The notes: generated by a model from the sequence alone, not told the origin. A stretch of 64,000 nucleotides of DNA from Flavilitoribacter nigricans DSM 23189 = NBRC 102662 (GCF_002646595.1 NZ_PDUD01000009.1:248001-312000); one strand, 5' to 3'; shown: positions 9,780 through 18,931, counted from the stretch's first letter. Made by a program: numbers and translations.

Positions 9780-9940
9780 GAGACTGTTTTAAACCTCTGC
9801 TGCCGGTGAAAAACCCGGATTTTGCCGTCAATCGAAGGCTATTTTTCACTGCATAGCCTATGCTACGGAGTTAAAAATAGATACAGAGTGGTGGCAAAAG
9901 CCGCGTTTTGTAGCCCAGTGAGGGGTTTTAAACCAGTCTC
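9780..9940. mobile_element. MITE-like element, copy 1 (161 bp)
   Basis: A non-coding 161-bp unit with terminal inverted repeats. The left end begins GAGACTGTTTTAAACC and the right end, read inward, begins GAGACTGGTTTAAAACC. TTA occurs directly outside both ends (9777-9779 and 9941-9943), as expected of a 3-bp target duplication. The interior is itself largely self-complementary, for example CTATTTTT near 9840 with AAAAATAG near 9880. A second copy of the same length lies inverted at 62532-62692. No transposase is encoded, so it would move in trans. The TIR start and 3-bp TWA target suggest IS5-type relatives, which is inference. Confidence 0.85.
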
Positions 9941-10051
9941 TTAACGCTTAAACACAACTTCCCCCGCTGCTTGTTGCATTCGGAATGGTTTTCAGTCTAT
10001 TTATGGGAAAAAACGGTTCAGCGTGGATAGCTGGCCAGCAATAAACATCGG

Positions 10052-11266
10052 TCAGGGTGTGGACAAGACCTCCTCATCGGTTACTGGTGGTTCTTCGATC
10101 CCCAGCTTTTTCGCCAGCCAGCCGATGGAACCTCCCTGAATGATCACGGAGAGGATCACGATCACAAAGGCACTGTTGAAAATAAAGGAAGCACTTTCCA
10201 ACCCGGCCGCTAGCGGGATAAGTCCAAAAACGATCGGTGTGGCCCCGCGCAGCCCAACCCAGGAAATGAACACGCGTTTTTCCAGCGAAGACCGAAAGAA
10301 AAGATAAATGAGAAATACGCTGACCGGCCGGGCCAGCAGGATCAGAAAAACCGTAATGATCAGGGCATCGCCAAGGTGGGGTACGAGCTGATCCGGGAAT
10401 ACCTGTAGCCCCAGAATGATGAAGAGACTGATCTCCATGAGCCAGGAAATACTCCGGTAAAAATCAAAAGTATACTGGCGATTGGTGAATACCCGGTTTC
10501 CGATCGTCAGGCCCGTAACGTACATGGTCAGCAGCAGGTTGCCCTTGATGATCGGCATCAGGCCGATCAGGAAGAGGATCACCGCCAGGATCAGCAAGGG
10601 ATACAAACCGGGAATATCCAGTCGCAAACGGTTAATGATCCAGACCGTAAACCGGCCGATGCCGTAGCCCACCAAAAGCGCCAGAAGGACGCCCAGCAAA
10701 AATTCGAAGCCCAGCCAACCGCCGCTCACCGGTTCGCCCAACAGAATGCTGGTAATACTGATGGTCAGGAAATAAGCAACCGGATCATTCGTACCGGATT
10801 CAAATTCCAGGGTTTCCGAGATGCGTTCCCGGAGCCGGAGTTTTTTGGATTCCAGAATAGAGAAAACAGCCGCCGCGTCGGTAGCCGAAAGGACCGATCC
10901 GAGCAAAAGCCCTTCCCACCAGCTGAGTCCGAGCAGATAGGTACCCAACAGGGCGATCAGCATAGACGTGATCAGTACCCCCACCGTCGACAGGGCAAAC
11001 CCTTCCCGCAGGATGGGTTTTATCCGCTGGAAGTCGGTTTCCAGCCCGCCAATAAATATGATGAGACTGATAGCAACCGTACTGTAGACCGAGGCCTGAG
11101 CCGGATAATTGAAGATGAAATCGTAATCTCCCCCATTTCCTACAAATAGCCCGATGGACAGATAAAGCAAGAGGCCGGGGATACCGTAACGCGTTGATGG
11201 CTTATTGACCAGTACCCCCACGAACAGCAGCAGGCCAGCGAGTAGAAAAATGAGATTGATATTCAT
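10052..11266 (-). CDS. CPA-type K+/Na+:H+ antiporter
   Basis: About 404 residues with some 12 hydrophobic helices, matching the Na/H exchanger domain of the NhaP2/CvrA group. Motifs include GGLETDFQRIKPILREG, SATDAAAVFSIL and the ion-binding-site helix FESGTNDPVAYFL. The cytosolic TrkA-C and CorC-like tails of E. coli NhaP2 are missing, so this is the bare transporter core. It exchanges K+ or Na+ for H+ across the inner membrane. The ATG at 11266 is chosen because the first helix begins immediately; the longer frame (to 11374) runs into the upstream gene. It follows the 148-residue secreted protein by 14 bases, so they are likely one transcript. Confidence 0.88.
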   Translation of the reverse strand: MNINLIFLLAGLLLFVGVLVNKPSTRYGIPGLLLYLSIGLFVGNGGDYDFIFNYPAQASVYSTVAISLIIFIGGLETDFQRIKPILREGFALSTVGVLITSMLIALLGTYLLGLSWWEGLLLGSVLSATDAAAVFSILESKKLRLRERISETLEFESGTNDPVAYFLTISITSILLGEPVSGGWLGFEFLLGVLLALLVGYGIGRFTVWIINRLRLDIPGLYPLLILAVILFLIGLMPIIKGNLLLTMYVTGLTIGNRVFTNRQYTFDFYRSISWLMEISLFIILGLQVFPDQLVPHLGDALIITVFLILLARPVSVFLIYLFFRSSLEKRVFISWVGLRGATPIVFGLIPLAAGLESASFIFNSAFVIVILSVIIQGGSIGWLAKKLGIEEPPVTDEEVLSTP

Positions 11267-11280
11267 ATCAGGCAGGTAAA

Positions 11281-11721
11281 TTAAACCCGGGGAACTACTT
11301 TTTTCAGGATGATCTCTCCCGGTATGCAATTGCCGCCATTGGAGACACCCTGCCAGCGGCCGCGCAGTTCCCAACCGCTACCGGTGCGTTTCAGCTCGAG
11401 GGCAGCGCCCTTGAGGCACCATTCCAATTGGGGTAATTTCCGGGAGCGGACCACTTTTGATTCGGTAAAATGAAAGATCTGATCGTTCAGGGTAAATCCG
11501 GAAAGGGCCATTTCCGCATAGATCTCATCCACGTACACGTAGGACCGGCCGGTGATCAGCTTATCCTCTTTTTTCAGGTAGAGTTCGAATTCGTATTCCG
11601 ATCGATACCCGCCATCATCCTGGGTGATCACTCCCTTCCAGTTTCCCAGAATGGAATCCTGGGCAATTACCGAAAAATGAGCGCAAATACAACAGCAAAA
11701 TACTAGTAAATATTTAATCAT
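11281..11721 (-). CDS. Small secreted protein, unknown function
   Basis: 146 residues (148 if the ATG two codons upstream at 11727 is used). A signal peptide ends near VIAQDSILGNW. The mature part is a predicted small beta-rich domain (GNWKGVITQDDGGYRSEYEFELYLKK...ITGRSYVYVD), of the kind seen in lipocalin-like periplasmic proteins. Two cysteines (in WCLKG and NCIPG) could form a disulfide. I do not recognise a named family. It sits immediately upstream of, and probably in operon with, the cation/proton antiporter. Confidence 0.7.
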   Translation of the reverse strand: MIKYLLVFCCCICAHFSVIAQDSILGNWKGVITQDDGGYRSEYEFELYLKKEDKLITGRSYVYVDEIYAEMALSGFTLNDQIFHFTESKVVRSRKLPQLEWCLKGAALELKRTGSGWELRGRWQGVSNGGNCIPGEIILKKVVPRV

Positions 11722-11854
11722 GGTCATTGGGTTCTACAAATCAGCCTATCCCATAAACGCAGTAATGTACGCTTGCGTTTTACGGACCGGTAAAGAATTG
11801 ACAACCGGGATTGGGAAAGCAGGGTCTTGAAGGCTAAATTTTATTTCGGTTCAT

Positions 11855-12814
11855 TTAGTTGGCACCAGCAAACTCCCAGGCACGGGTCTCCATCCAGTTG
11901 TAGTTCTGTCCGCTTACGGAAAAACCTACGTGCCCGCCCTTGCTCGGCGTTTCCAGAAATATACTGGAATGCTGTTCGCACAGACGCACCGGCGTACAGG
12001 CCGGCGGCAGGATGGGATCGTTCCAGGCGTTCACCAATAGTACCGGAACCCGGATTTGCGACATAAAGTTTTCTGCGGAGGCCTGATAATAAAAATCTTC
12101 GGCCGAATCAAAGCCATTCAGAGGTGCGGAGAAAAATTCATCGAAATCCCGCCATACCCGGACCCGTTCGAAATTGCTGACGTCCAGCAGGCCGGGAAAC
12201 TGTTGTTCCTTGGCCCGCAGTTTCGTTTCGAGGGCCCGCATGAACCGGCGGCGGTAAAATCCATTGCCAGGTGCTTCGAGGGAAGCGGCGCTGGCGGCCA
12301 GATTGCAAGGAGAGGAAAAAGCGATGCCCCGACGCACCGGATCAGCCAGCTCACCGGCGTTGACGCCCAGGTATTTGAGGAGGATGCTACCCCCCATACT
12401 GAAACCGATCAGCGTGATGTCCGAATAATCGCGGGTACGCAGCGCATGCCGGATCACCTGGTGAATGTCGTCGATCTCTCCGTGGTGGTAGAGTTGTGGA
12501 TTGCGGTTCATCTCTTCGCTACAGGAGCGACAGTTCCAGGCCAGCACGTCCCAGCCGTCATCGGAGAAACGGCGGGCCATGCCCTTGATGTACGGACGGC
12601 TGCTATTGCCCTCCAGGCCGTGGGATAATATAACGAGCTGGCGGCTGCCGTTATCCAGCCAGTCCAGGTCGAGAAAATCACCGTCTTCCAGGTCGATGCG
12701 TTCGCGCTCGTAGGGAATATCGATCCGGCGGAATGCCGGGATAATGGTTTGTAAATGTCCGTTGAATTGAAAAAATGGCGGTCCGGGGTAAGTGGTTGAT
12801 TGGAGGTATGGCAT
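11855..12814 (-). CDS. YheT-family alpha/beta hydrolase
   Basis: 319 residues, the usual length of the YheT/ABHD1-3 family. An N-terminal segment NGHLQTIIPAF is a family hallmark, the oxyanion region is VILSHGLEGNS, and the nucleophile elbow is GFSMGGSILLKYLG. The Asp (NAWNDPILPP) and His (SKGGHVGF) of the triad are in place. Family members hydrolyse esters or lipids; the bacterial substrate is not established. It is cytosolic, with no signal peptide. Confidence 0.9.
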   Translation of the reverse strand: MPYLQSTTYPGPPFFQFNGHLQTIIPAFRRIDIPYERERIDLEDGDFLDLDWLDNGSRQLVILSHGLEGNSSRPYIKGMARRFSDDGWDVLAWNCRSCSEEMNRNPQLYHHGEIDDIHQVIRHALRTRDYSDITLIGFSMGGSILLKYLGVNAGELADPVRRGIAFSSPCNLAASAASLEAPGNGFYRRRFMRALETKLRAKEQQFPGLLDVSNFERVRVWRDFDEFFSAPLNGFDSAEDFYYQASAENFMSQIRVPVLLVNAWNDPILPPACTPVRLCEQHSSIFLETPSKGGHVGFSVSGQNYNWMETRAWEFAGAN

Positions 12815-12837
12815 TTCTTACAGCATGATGCGGGGGT

Positions 12838-12872
12838 CCGGAGCAGGAGGAAATGCCCTGCTCCTGCTCCGG
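12838..12872. terminator. 12-bp perfect hairpin
   Basis: CCGGAGCAGGAG (12838-12849) pairs perfectly with CTCCTGCTCCGG (12861-12872) around an 11-base loop. It lies just downstream of the CotH gene stop (minus strand) and has no long T run, so it may stabilise the 3' end as much as terminate. Confidence 0.6.
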
Positions 12873-12880
12873 GCTCCCAC

Positions 12881-14515
12881 TTATTCTACAACATAAAATT
12901 CGAAAGCGGCGCGTTCCGGAGAAAGGCTTAGTGCTTTATCTCCCTCGGCCGCCAGGTAATATTCCAGCACGTCTCCCTTATCCAGGGTGATGGCCCAGAT
13001 ATTTTCACTAACCGTTTCGGAATAACCGCTGGAATTACTCATTTCTATTCTTTGGAACGGGCCTTTGGCCACGGTTCGGTAATACAACCAAACCTGTTCG
13101 GATTGGTTCACTGTGGCCGAGATCGTGACGGAGTTGTCGCTAAGTTCGTGCTTAACATCGGAGATCACCGGCTCTTCCTTGACGATCAGCGGATGTTCCT
13201 GCAGGTATTTGGTCCGCCCCTCCATCAGTTCGGCCAGGCCGATGATGTTGGTCTCGTCCACCCGGGTTGTTTCCAGGATGTTTTTCTGGAAATCCTCGTA
13301 AGTATACAGCTTATTGGTATCCTCCTGCACGTGGGTGTCGATGAGGGTCGCGATCTCCCGGGCGCGATCCAGATAAGTAGAATCCGCCAGATAATCCTTG
13401 TAAATGGTCTTGATGTGGGCCACATAGACTTTGCGATAAAAATCGTCCGCCAGCAGGGTCGTGATCAGGGGACGTTTATCGTTCTTCTCCTTATAATGAA
13501 TGAACATACTCATTTCCTGCATCGCCTCATTGGAGAGCGGGCGGCCCAGTCCCGCGTACCGGAACCCACCAAAACACAGGTTCATATCCCAGAGGATCGG
13601 CTGAAAGATGCCGAATGAATCCCGGTAGAGGTAATAGTTGTGACAAAGCCGGCCGGTATAGCTGTCCAGATTAACCGTCACATTATTGAACGCCAGCATC
13701 CACAGCGCCTGGTCCACATTCAGGACCTTTTCCAGGTTCTGCGGTTCCTTGTTCAACACCCGGGTCAGTTCGATCAGATCGTCCCATCCTGCATCGGATT
13801 TCATTTCGTAGAGGTACTTATAACAAATGGAATCCGTACCGAGGTACATCAGGGACGCCTTATCCCCGTCGGGACAGGAAGAGATCGACCGGCCGTGCCA
13901 GTCCGGATCACACTTGACCAACGTACCTTCCTCCTCTTCCGGCTGCTGATAGAACTTTTCCAGGAAATCCTTATCTACCGATTCGGTGCAGTTGTAGAGT
14001 CCGAGATAAACGTCATTTACGAATACCTTGGCGAAATTCGCCCGGGGCGAAGGCATGTACTTACCAGCCATTTCGTACCCCAGTACCTCCCGCAGAAAGC
14101 TGGGATCCCGAAATACGTTGGACAGTTTCAGCGTCTCGTAACCGCCCGGTAATCGCTGATCTTTGTCTACGTGGTTGAACTCAATGTTGAACGGCAGTTT
14201 GGAAGAGCCGTCTTTTCTCACATTGAAGTAAGAACTGTTCCCCTTGTAGCGTACACCAACTCCCTTGTACAATTTTCCGTCCACCGATACTTCCGCATCC
14301 AGCCGATGGTCGTTACCCATCTGCTTCAGGGAATCCAGAATCTGCTCCCAGTTATCTTCCTGGAAACTTACCTTGACCTCAATGATATGATCCATATCGT
14401 AGAGGTCCTTCGCATCATCCTGGGCGGAGAGCGGCAATGCCAGTACCAGGCCCATCCAGAACATGCTTAGCCGGACGGCCCCGAGGCAACTTTTTAGTGT
14501 ACAGTTATTTTTCAT
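12881..14515 (-). CDS. CotH-family secreted protein kinase-like protein
   Basis: 544 residues with a signal peptide ending near LPLSAQDD. A CotH domain spans about 45-420: KGVGVRYKGNSSY near 84, the Lys-containing strand KLPFNIEF near 106, LREVLGYEMA, FVNDVYLGLYNCTE, HNYYLYRD (292-299) and LWDMNLCFGG (308-317). CotH proteins are atypical kinases that phosphorylate spore-coat or surface proteins, and in Bacteroidota they are often exported. The conserved WDxD is WDMN here, so one acid is replaced. A C-terminal beta domain (about 455-544, ALTLDKGDVLEYYLAAEGD-like end) follows. The ATG at 14515 matches the signal peptide. The related gene upstream is a paralogue. Confidence 0.85.
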   Translation of the reverse strand: MKNNCTLKSCLGAVRLSMFWMGLVLALPLSAQDDAKDLYDMDHIIEVKVSFQEDNWEQILDSLKQMGNDHRLDAEVSVDGKLYKGVGVRYKGNSSYFNVRKDGSSKLPFNIEFNHVDKDQRLPGGYETLKLSNVFRDPSFLREVLGYEMAGKYMPSPRANFAKVFVNDVYLGLYNCTESVDKDFLEKFYQQPEEEEGTLVKCDPDWHGRSISSCPDGDKASLMYLGTDSICYKYLYEMKSDAGWDDLIELTRVLNKEPQNLEKVLNVDQALWMLAFNNVTVNLDSYTGRLCHNYYLYRDSFGIFQPILWDMNLCFGGFRYAGLGRPLSNEAMQEMSMFIHYKEKNDKRPLITTLLADDFYRKVYVAHIKTIYKDYLADSTYLDRAREIATLIDTHVQEDTNKLYTYEDFQKNILETTRVDETNIIGLAELMEGRTKYLQEHPLIVKEEPVISDVKHELSDNSVTISATVNQSEQVWLYYRTVAKGPFQRIEMSNSSGYSETVSENIWAITLDKGDVLEYYLAAEGDKALSLSPERAAFEFYVVE

Positions 14516-14614
14516 AATCGTCTTTGGGGTGGTGAACAGTAGAATTCGTATGAAAATAAAGATTTTAATTAAAATGATGGTAACCAGTGTTTTATTTTCA
14601 CAACGACCCATAAA

Positions 14615-16234
14615 TTATTGGTTCAGTTCAGCCAGGCTGACCTTGTGTTTGGTCACCGTATAATCGATCGGGTCGTAGCTGATCGCCTTGGCGTTTTCCG
14701 CCTGGATATAGTATTCTAACTGATCTTTCCCACCCGAGGGTTCAATAATTGCTCCGTAAATATTATCCCCGGCGCCTTCGTCGAAGTGCCCGCCGTCATC
14801 CATCATACGCAGGGCCGTGAAGGTCTCTTCCGGACTGAAACGGTAGTATACCACTACCTTGTTGGTATACTGATCCACTTTGGCCCGGATCCGGAAATCC
14901 GAGATCTTTTCGTTGGAGAAACGCTCTCTCTGCCGTACTTCCACTTCTTCAATGGCCGGCGGCAGGATCCGGAAAGCCGGGTGGTTTTCCAGGTAAGAGA
15001 TCCGCTTGTTCATAAACGCCACCAGACCGGGGATCTTACTTTTCCGGCCAATGGTGGTGGTCAGACTTTTTTCGATCTCCGCCAGTGTATAGTATTTGTT
15101 CTCATCTTCGGCCAGGTCCGGCAATACCATCAGTTGCAGCGCCTCTACCCTTTTGTTGAAGGTATCGTCCTTGAAGTGATTATTGATCAGGGTCCGCATG
15201 TGGGCCAGGTACTGCTTTTGATATTTTTCATTGCCCAGTAATACGCTGATCAGGGGTTTGCTGGGATCATCGGCGTGTAACATCGGATCGAGCTGCAACA
15301 TTTCCACCGTACCCAGATCGGAACCCGTTCCGGTGTTCTTATAGCTACCGAAAGCAAAGTTGAAACCCGTAATGATGGGCACAAAACGCCCGCTCTCGTC
15401 CCGGTACAGCAGATAGTTGGGGCTGTACTGCCCGGAGTAGCTGCTCAGATTGGCCAGCACGTTGTTGAAGGCCAGCATCCACAGGGTCTTATCGATATTC
15501 AGTACCTTTTCGATCTCGCCCGGTTTGTCCTGCAGGGTTTTAGCCAGTCCGAACAAAGCGGTCCAATCGGCATTTTGCAGAGCCGTGAAATTGTGCTGGT
15601 AGCAAGCGGCGGAATTGTCCACCTGCAGGCTGGCGTAGAGCTTGGACCGGCATTCTTCCGGAGCGGGTACGATGTAGTCCGGGGTAGCCGCAAATAAAGT
15701 GCCGTCGGTCTCCGCAAAATTGCGGGTGAGGAATTGTTTACCGATGACTTCGATATTGGAGAACAGCCCGTAGAGTTCTTCGTTGATGAATACTTTGGCA
15801 AAATTTGCGCGCGGTGCCGGCAGGTAAGGCTGGGCAATTTCGTGCGCCAGTACTTCCCGCAGCATACTTGGGTCGCGGACCCCGTCCGAAAGATCGATGG
15901 AAGTGTAGCCCTGGTAGGCCTGGCCGTCTTTTTTCAGATCCAGTTGCAGGAACAGGCCGTTCCTTTTGGCGGCGGGCGTAAACGCCCGGCCTTCGCGGTA
16001 ACGAACTCCGACGCCTTCCAGTTCTTCATCGTTGATGCGAACGGTAGCCGGCAGCAGTTCTTCGCCGTTGTAGCGCAGAGAATCCAGGAGATAACGCCAG
16101 TCTTCCTGCTCAAATGTGATGTGAATTTGTTGGACTTGATCAACTTTGAAAAAGTCATCCTGGGCGAAAAGCCCAATGCTTCCGGTCAGGAAGCAAAATG
16201 TGATCGCTAGTTTCAGGGATTGCATTATTTTCAT
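14615..16234 (-). CDS. CotH-family paralogue, probably inactive
   Basis: 539 residues with a signal peptide ending FAQDDFFK. It follows the downstream CotH gene along its length: GVGVRYREGRAF, LREVLAHEIAQPYLPAPRANFAKVFINEELYGLFSNIE, LWMLAFNNVLANLSSYSG and PNYLLYRD. At the acidic catalytic/metal position it reads ITGFNFAFG (288-296), where the neighbour has LWDMNLCFGG, and the KLPFN strand is RNGLFLQLD. It therefore looks like a pseudokinase, or a protein with another use of the fold. The C-terminal domain contains DDGGHFDEGAGDNIYGAII, as in CotH proteins carrying a lamin-tail-type appendix. It is first in a two-gene run with a 99-base gap. An in-frame ATG at 16225 is also possible. Confidence 0.8.
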   Translation of the reverse strand: MKIMQSLKLAITFCFLTGSIGLFAQDDFFKVDQVQQIHITFEQEDWRYLLDSLRYNGEELLPATVRINDEELEGVGVRYREGRAFTPAAKRNGLFLQLDLKKDGQAYQGYTSIDLSDGVRDPSMLREVLAHEIAQPYLPAPRANFAKVFINEELYGLFSNIEVIGKQFLTRNFAETDGTLFAATPDYIVPAPEECRSKLYASLQVDNSAACYQHNFTALQNADWTALFGLAKTLQDKPGEIEKVLNIDKTLWMLAFNNVLANLSSYSGQYSPNYLLYRDESGRFVPIITGFNFAFGSYKNTGTGSDLGTVEMLQLDPMLHADDPSKPLISVLLGNEKYQKQYLAHMRTLINNHFKDDTFNKRVEALQLMVLPDLAEDENKYYTLAEIEKSLTTTIGRKSKIPGLVAFMNKRISYLENHPAFRILPPAIEEVEVRQRERFSNEKISDFRIRAKVDQYTNKVVVYYRFSPEETFTALRMMDDGGHFDEGAGDNIYGAIIEPSGGKDQLEYYIQAENAKAISYDPIDYTVTKHKVSLAELNQ

Positions 16235-16357
16235 TTTGTGATGTTCATCTCGCAGGATGAAGTAATGGGTAAATTGCTTCTTTATGCAATATTAATAAAA
16301 ATGCAGCAGGGGGTATTCAACTTAAAAGGACCGATACGAATCATTTAAGAAACGGTA

Positions 16358-16582
16358 TCATCCGGCCGTTAACTGGCTGATATGGATAAAAATATTGATC
16401 ACCATGATCGCCGTCAGCGCCAGGGCGGCCAGTCGCAGCCAGGTACCGTTCTGGGCCCGGAACTGTTCGGCCTTTTGCCGGGTAGCTTCGTCTTTGAACT
16501 TCAGTCGACCGATGGCAAACAGGTAGAGGTATACTCCGGCCAGGAGTAACAACAATTCCACAAACAATCCTAAATATTCCAT
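16358..16582 (-). CDS. Small two-helix membrane protein
   Basis: 74 residues from the ATG at 16582. Two hydrophobic helices (FVELLLLLAGVYLYLFAIG and LRLAALALTAIMVINIFIH) flank a charged cytosolic stretch KFKDEATRQKAEQFRAQNG. No named family is recognised. Codon use matches neighbours, and a longer start at 16606 adds residues without a helix, so the internal ATG is preferred. Confidence 0.6.
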   Translation of the reverse strand: MEYLGLFVELLLLLAGVYLYLFAIGRLKFKDEATRQKAEQFRAQNGTWLRLAALALTAIMVINIFIHISQLTAG

Positions 16583-16650
16583 ATCGATTAGCATATGGGT
16601 GCACACCGGACGGCGGCCAGGAATTTCAGGCCATACCTCCCGCGTTTACC

Positions 16651-17334
16651 CTACAACAAGGATAATAGTTGACTGAGGTTCTGGATCTCATAAGTAGGTT
16701 GAATATCGTGGGGTTTGTCCTGCTGCCCCGGGTTGAACCAGCAGGCATCGATCCCATAATCGAGCCCGCCTTTGATATCGGCATTGATGTTATCGCCGAC
16801 GATCATCACCCTTTCTTTTTCCGGACGGCCGATCTGCTCGAAAGTGTATTCGAAGAACGGCGCGTGGGGTTTGGCGTATCCGATCTCATCCGAAACGATG
16901 ATCACGTCAAAAAATCCATTCAATGCGCCGGCCTCCAATCGGGGGCGTTGCACTTCTTTGAGCCCATTGGTCACCAGGGCCAATTGGTGGTTGGCCTGAA
17001 GTTTTCCCAATGTTTCGAGGGCTCCGTCCAGTAAAAAGGCAGCGGTAGACAAATGTACTAAATAATTACGGCCAAATTGATCCGGATCCAGGGAAACTCC
17101 GATAGAATTAAAGAACAATTCAAATCTGCGAAGCCTCAATTCCTCCTTGGTGATCTTTTTTTCTTCGTAATCACGCCAGCACTGCCGGTTGATCACATTA
17201 TAGGTCGGATGATGATCATCCGCAAAAGGTACACCGTGTTCCGCCAGCGCCAGCTGCAGCGCCTGCCCTTCACAACGGTCGAAATCAAATAAGGTATTAT
17301 CGGCATCCAGCAGGAGCCAGTCGTAGGATTTCAT
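16651..17334 (-). CDS. YjjG-type HAD nucleotidase
   Basis: 227 residues. It is a HAD superfamily IA hydrolase: motif I DADNTLFDFD near residue 9, motif II LVTNG, motif III Lys in YAKPHAPFFEY and motif IV MIVGDNINADIKGG. The sequence matches the YjjG/YfnB family of noncanonical pyrimidine nucleotidases, which dephosphorylate nucleoside monophosphates including damaged ones. It is cytosolic. The ATG at 17334 is used; the upstream TTG at 17343 is less likely. Confidence 0.88.
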   Translation of the reverse strand: MKSYDWLLLDADNTLFDFDRCEGQALQLALAEHGVPFADDHHPTYNVINRQCWRDYEEKKITKEELRLRRFELFFNSIGVSLDPDQFGRNYLVHLSTAAFLLDGALETLGKLQANHQLALVTNGLKEVQRPRLEAGALNGFFDVIIVSDEIGYAKPHAPFFEYTFEQIGRPEKERVMIVGDNINADIKGGLDYGIDACWFNPGQQDKPHDIQPTYEIQNLSQLLSLL

Positions 17335-17400
17335 GCTCAGCAAATGATTAATTTAGTGAATCCGCCACCTGGAAGCAGGCACTAATCTTCACCCCTACTC

Positions 17401-17443
17401 CAAGTCTCCCCATCACCCAGTCTCCAAGTCTCCCCCTCACCCA
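17401..17443. repeat. Short tandem repeat overlapping the coaD 3' end
   Basis: CAAGTCTCCCCATCACCCA (17401-17419) and CAAGTCTCCCCCTCACCCA (17425-17443) are 18/19 identical, with GTCTC between them. The second copy overlaps the last codons and stop of coaD. Confidence 0.75.
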
Positions 17444-17913
17444 ATCCCATGCCCATTAATCACAATCTCCGCCGGCAGGAACGGGCTGGCATCTCCCCCA
17501 CCCTTAATGATCTCCCGGACGATGGTGGAGCTGATATGGGAAAAAGCCGGGCGACTGATCAAAAAGATCGTTTCGAGATTATCGCCGATGATATTATTGA
17601 GCTGTGAAATGGTTTTTTCGTAATCGAAATCCGAAGCGTTCCGCAAGCCCCGCAGCAGGTAATCGGCCCCGATGCGGCGACAATATTCGGCGGTCAGGTT
17701 TTCAAAGTAATCCACTTTTACCTTCTCCTCTTTTTCAAAAACGGCTTCCAGCCATTCGATCCGCTGATCCAGATCGAAGAGGTATTTTTTGGTGGTATTC
17801 ACCCCGATGGCTACTATGATTTGATCGAAAAGGGGCAGGGCACGTTTCACCAGATCCACGTGGCCACTGGTAATGGGATCGAACGATCCCGGAAAAACAG
17901 CAATTCTTGACAT
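17437..17913 (-). CDS. coaD: Phosphopantetheine adenylyltransferase
   Basis: 158 residues, the normal size. It transfers AMP from ATP to 4'-phosphopantetheine in CoA synthesis. The nucleotidyltransferase (T/H)IGH-type signature is in FPGSFDPITSGHVDL, and ADYLLRGLRNASDFDYE and the ISSTIVREI motif are conserved. The ATG at 17913 is chosen because MSRIAVFPGSFDP is the standard N-terminus; 41 extra upstream codons are not coding. The last codons (NGHGIG) come from a low-complexity repeat that also supplies the stop, a possible drift of the C-terminus. Confidence 0.96.
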   Translation of the reverse strand: MSRIAVFPGSFDPITSGHVDLVKRALPLFDQIIVAIGVNTTKKYLFDLDQRIEWLEAVFEKEEKVKVDYFENLTAEYCRRIGADYLLRGLRNASDFDYEKTISQLNNIIGDNLETIFLISRPAFSHISSTIVREIIKGGGDASPFLPAEIVINGHGIG

Positions 17914-18100
17914 GATCGGTAGCAGTTGGCAGTTTATTGCGTAGAGGGCCGGCGATCCGGGATAGAGGGAATGCAAGGGAAAACGCAAAAGGACCATCAT
18001 CCGGCGTGCGGAGCGGTATGTCCTGCTGCTGATCATAGCCTGTTTCCCTCTACCTGTTACTGGCTGTACTCTACATCTTTAGGCTACCGTAAAAGTAGGG

Positions 18101-18694
18101 TTAATTACCAGAAGCGTCCCCGTCCAGCAGGTAAAAAGAATCGAAAAACTTTTGGGTAGAAGGGTTCAGACTGTTGTCCCGGAGCATAATGGTCTGGATC
18201 GTATAGTAGCGGTTTTCCACCAGAAAAGCCCTGGTTTTAATGATCGCCTGACCTTTGAGATAGTCTACCCGCCAGACCTGCCCCGGATAGCCGTTCCAGT
18301 CCCGTGGGTTGCTGTAAACCAGATCACCGGTGATGCTGAAGGCCGCCTCTTCCGCACTCGCTTCAAAGAACTCTCCCAGCAGGTCGACCGAGTCCATGTG
18401 CATGGTCCCTTCCGGATAATCTACGTAGCTGACCATATAGAACAGGTTATCCGATTTTTTATCGGGCGACTGGTAAAAGAAGGTATGATTGACCTGTTGA
18501 CCCAGTTTGGTCTCCAGCGTATCCGTTTTCTCCACCATATACCCCGGCGCGCTCACCTGAAAGCGACCGGCATAAGAAACGGTCTCTTCCCAGACTTCCT
18601 GTTTTTTGGCAGCTTCCACGGCGGCATCATCCTGGGCGTTCAACTGCAAGGCCGTCAGGCCTAAAACCAAACAAATAATTATTCTGATCTGCAT
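18101..18694 (-). CDS. Secreted PsbP-like hypothetical protein
   Basis: 197 residues with a signal peptide ending LQLNAQDD. The mature part is a predicted alpha/beta domain: YAGRFQVSAPGYMVEKTD, LFYMVSYVDYPEGTM, VWRVDYLKGQAIIKTRAFLVENRYYTIQTI, SLNPSTQKFFDSFYLLD. This pattern resembles PsbP/Mog1-fold proteins and similar bacterial secreted proteins of unknown function. It is separated from coaD by about 190 bases with no clear promoter seen. The family call is tentative. Confidence 0.68.
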   Translation of the reverse strand: MQIRIIICLVLGLTALQLNAQDDAAVEAAKKQEVWEETVSYAGRFQVSAPGYMVEKTDTLETKLGQQVNHTFFYQSPDKKSDNLFYMVSYVDYPEGTMHMDSVDLLGEFFEASAEEAAFSITGDLVYSNPRDWNGYPGQVWRVDYLKGQAIIKTRAFLVENRYYTIQTIMLRDNSLNPSTQKFFDSFYLLDGDASGN

Positions 18695-18931
18695 TTAAAT
18701 GAATTACTCTTCTAACAATGATTCTTTGGAAAGAGTATTTAGGTGGGAAAAGGGTTGTATCGGTGGGTCGGGAACCACTGTAAATAGTTGGCGGAATGGC
18801 CTTTCGTTGTGGTCAGCCCTTTTGTAGGATCGGTGCATTCCCCATTGAAGATCGGGAATAGAACGGGGCTCATCCCGGCTCCACTGCGATTCCCGCACGG
18901 AGTTGGGATGAGCACCCTGTTGATGGTTATT

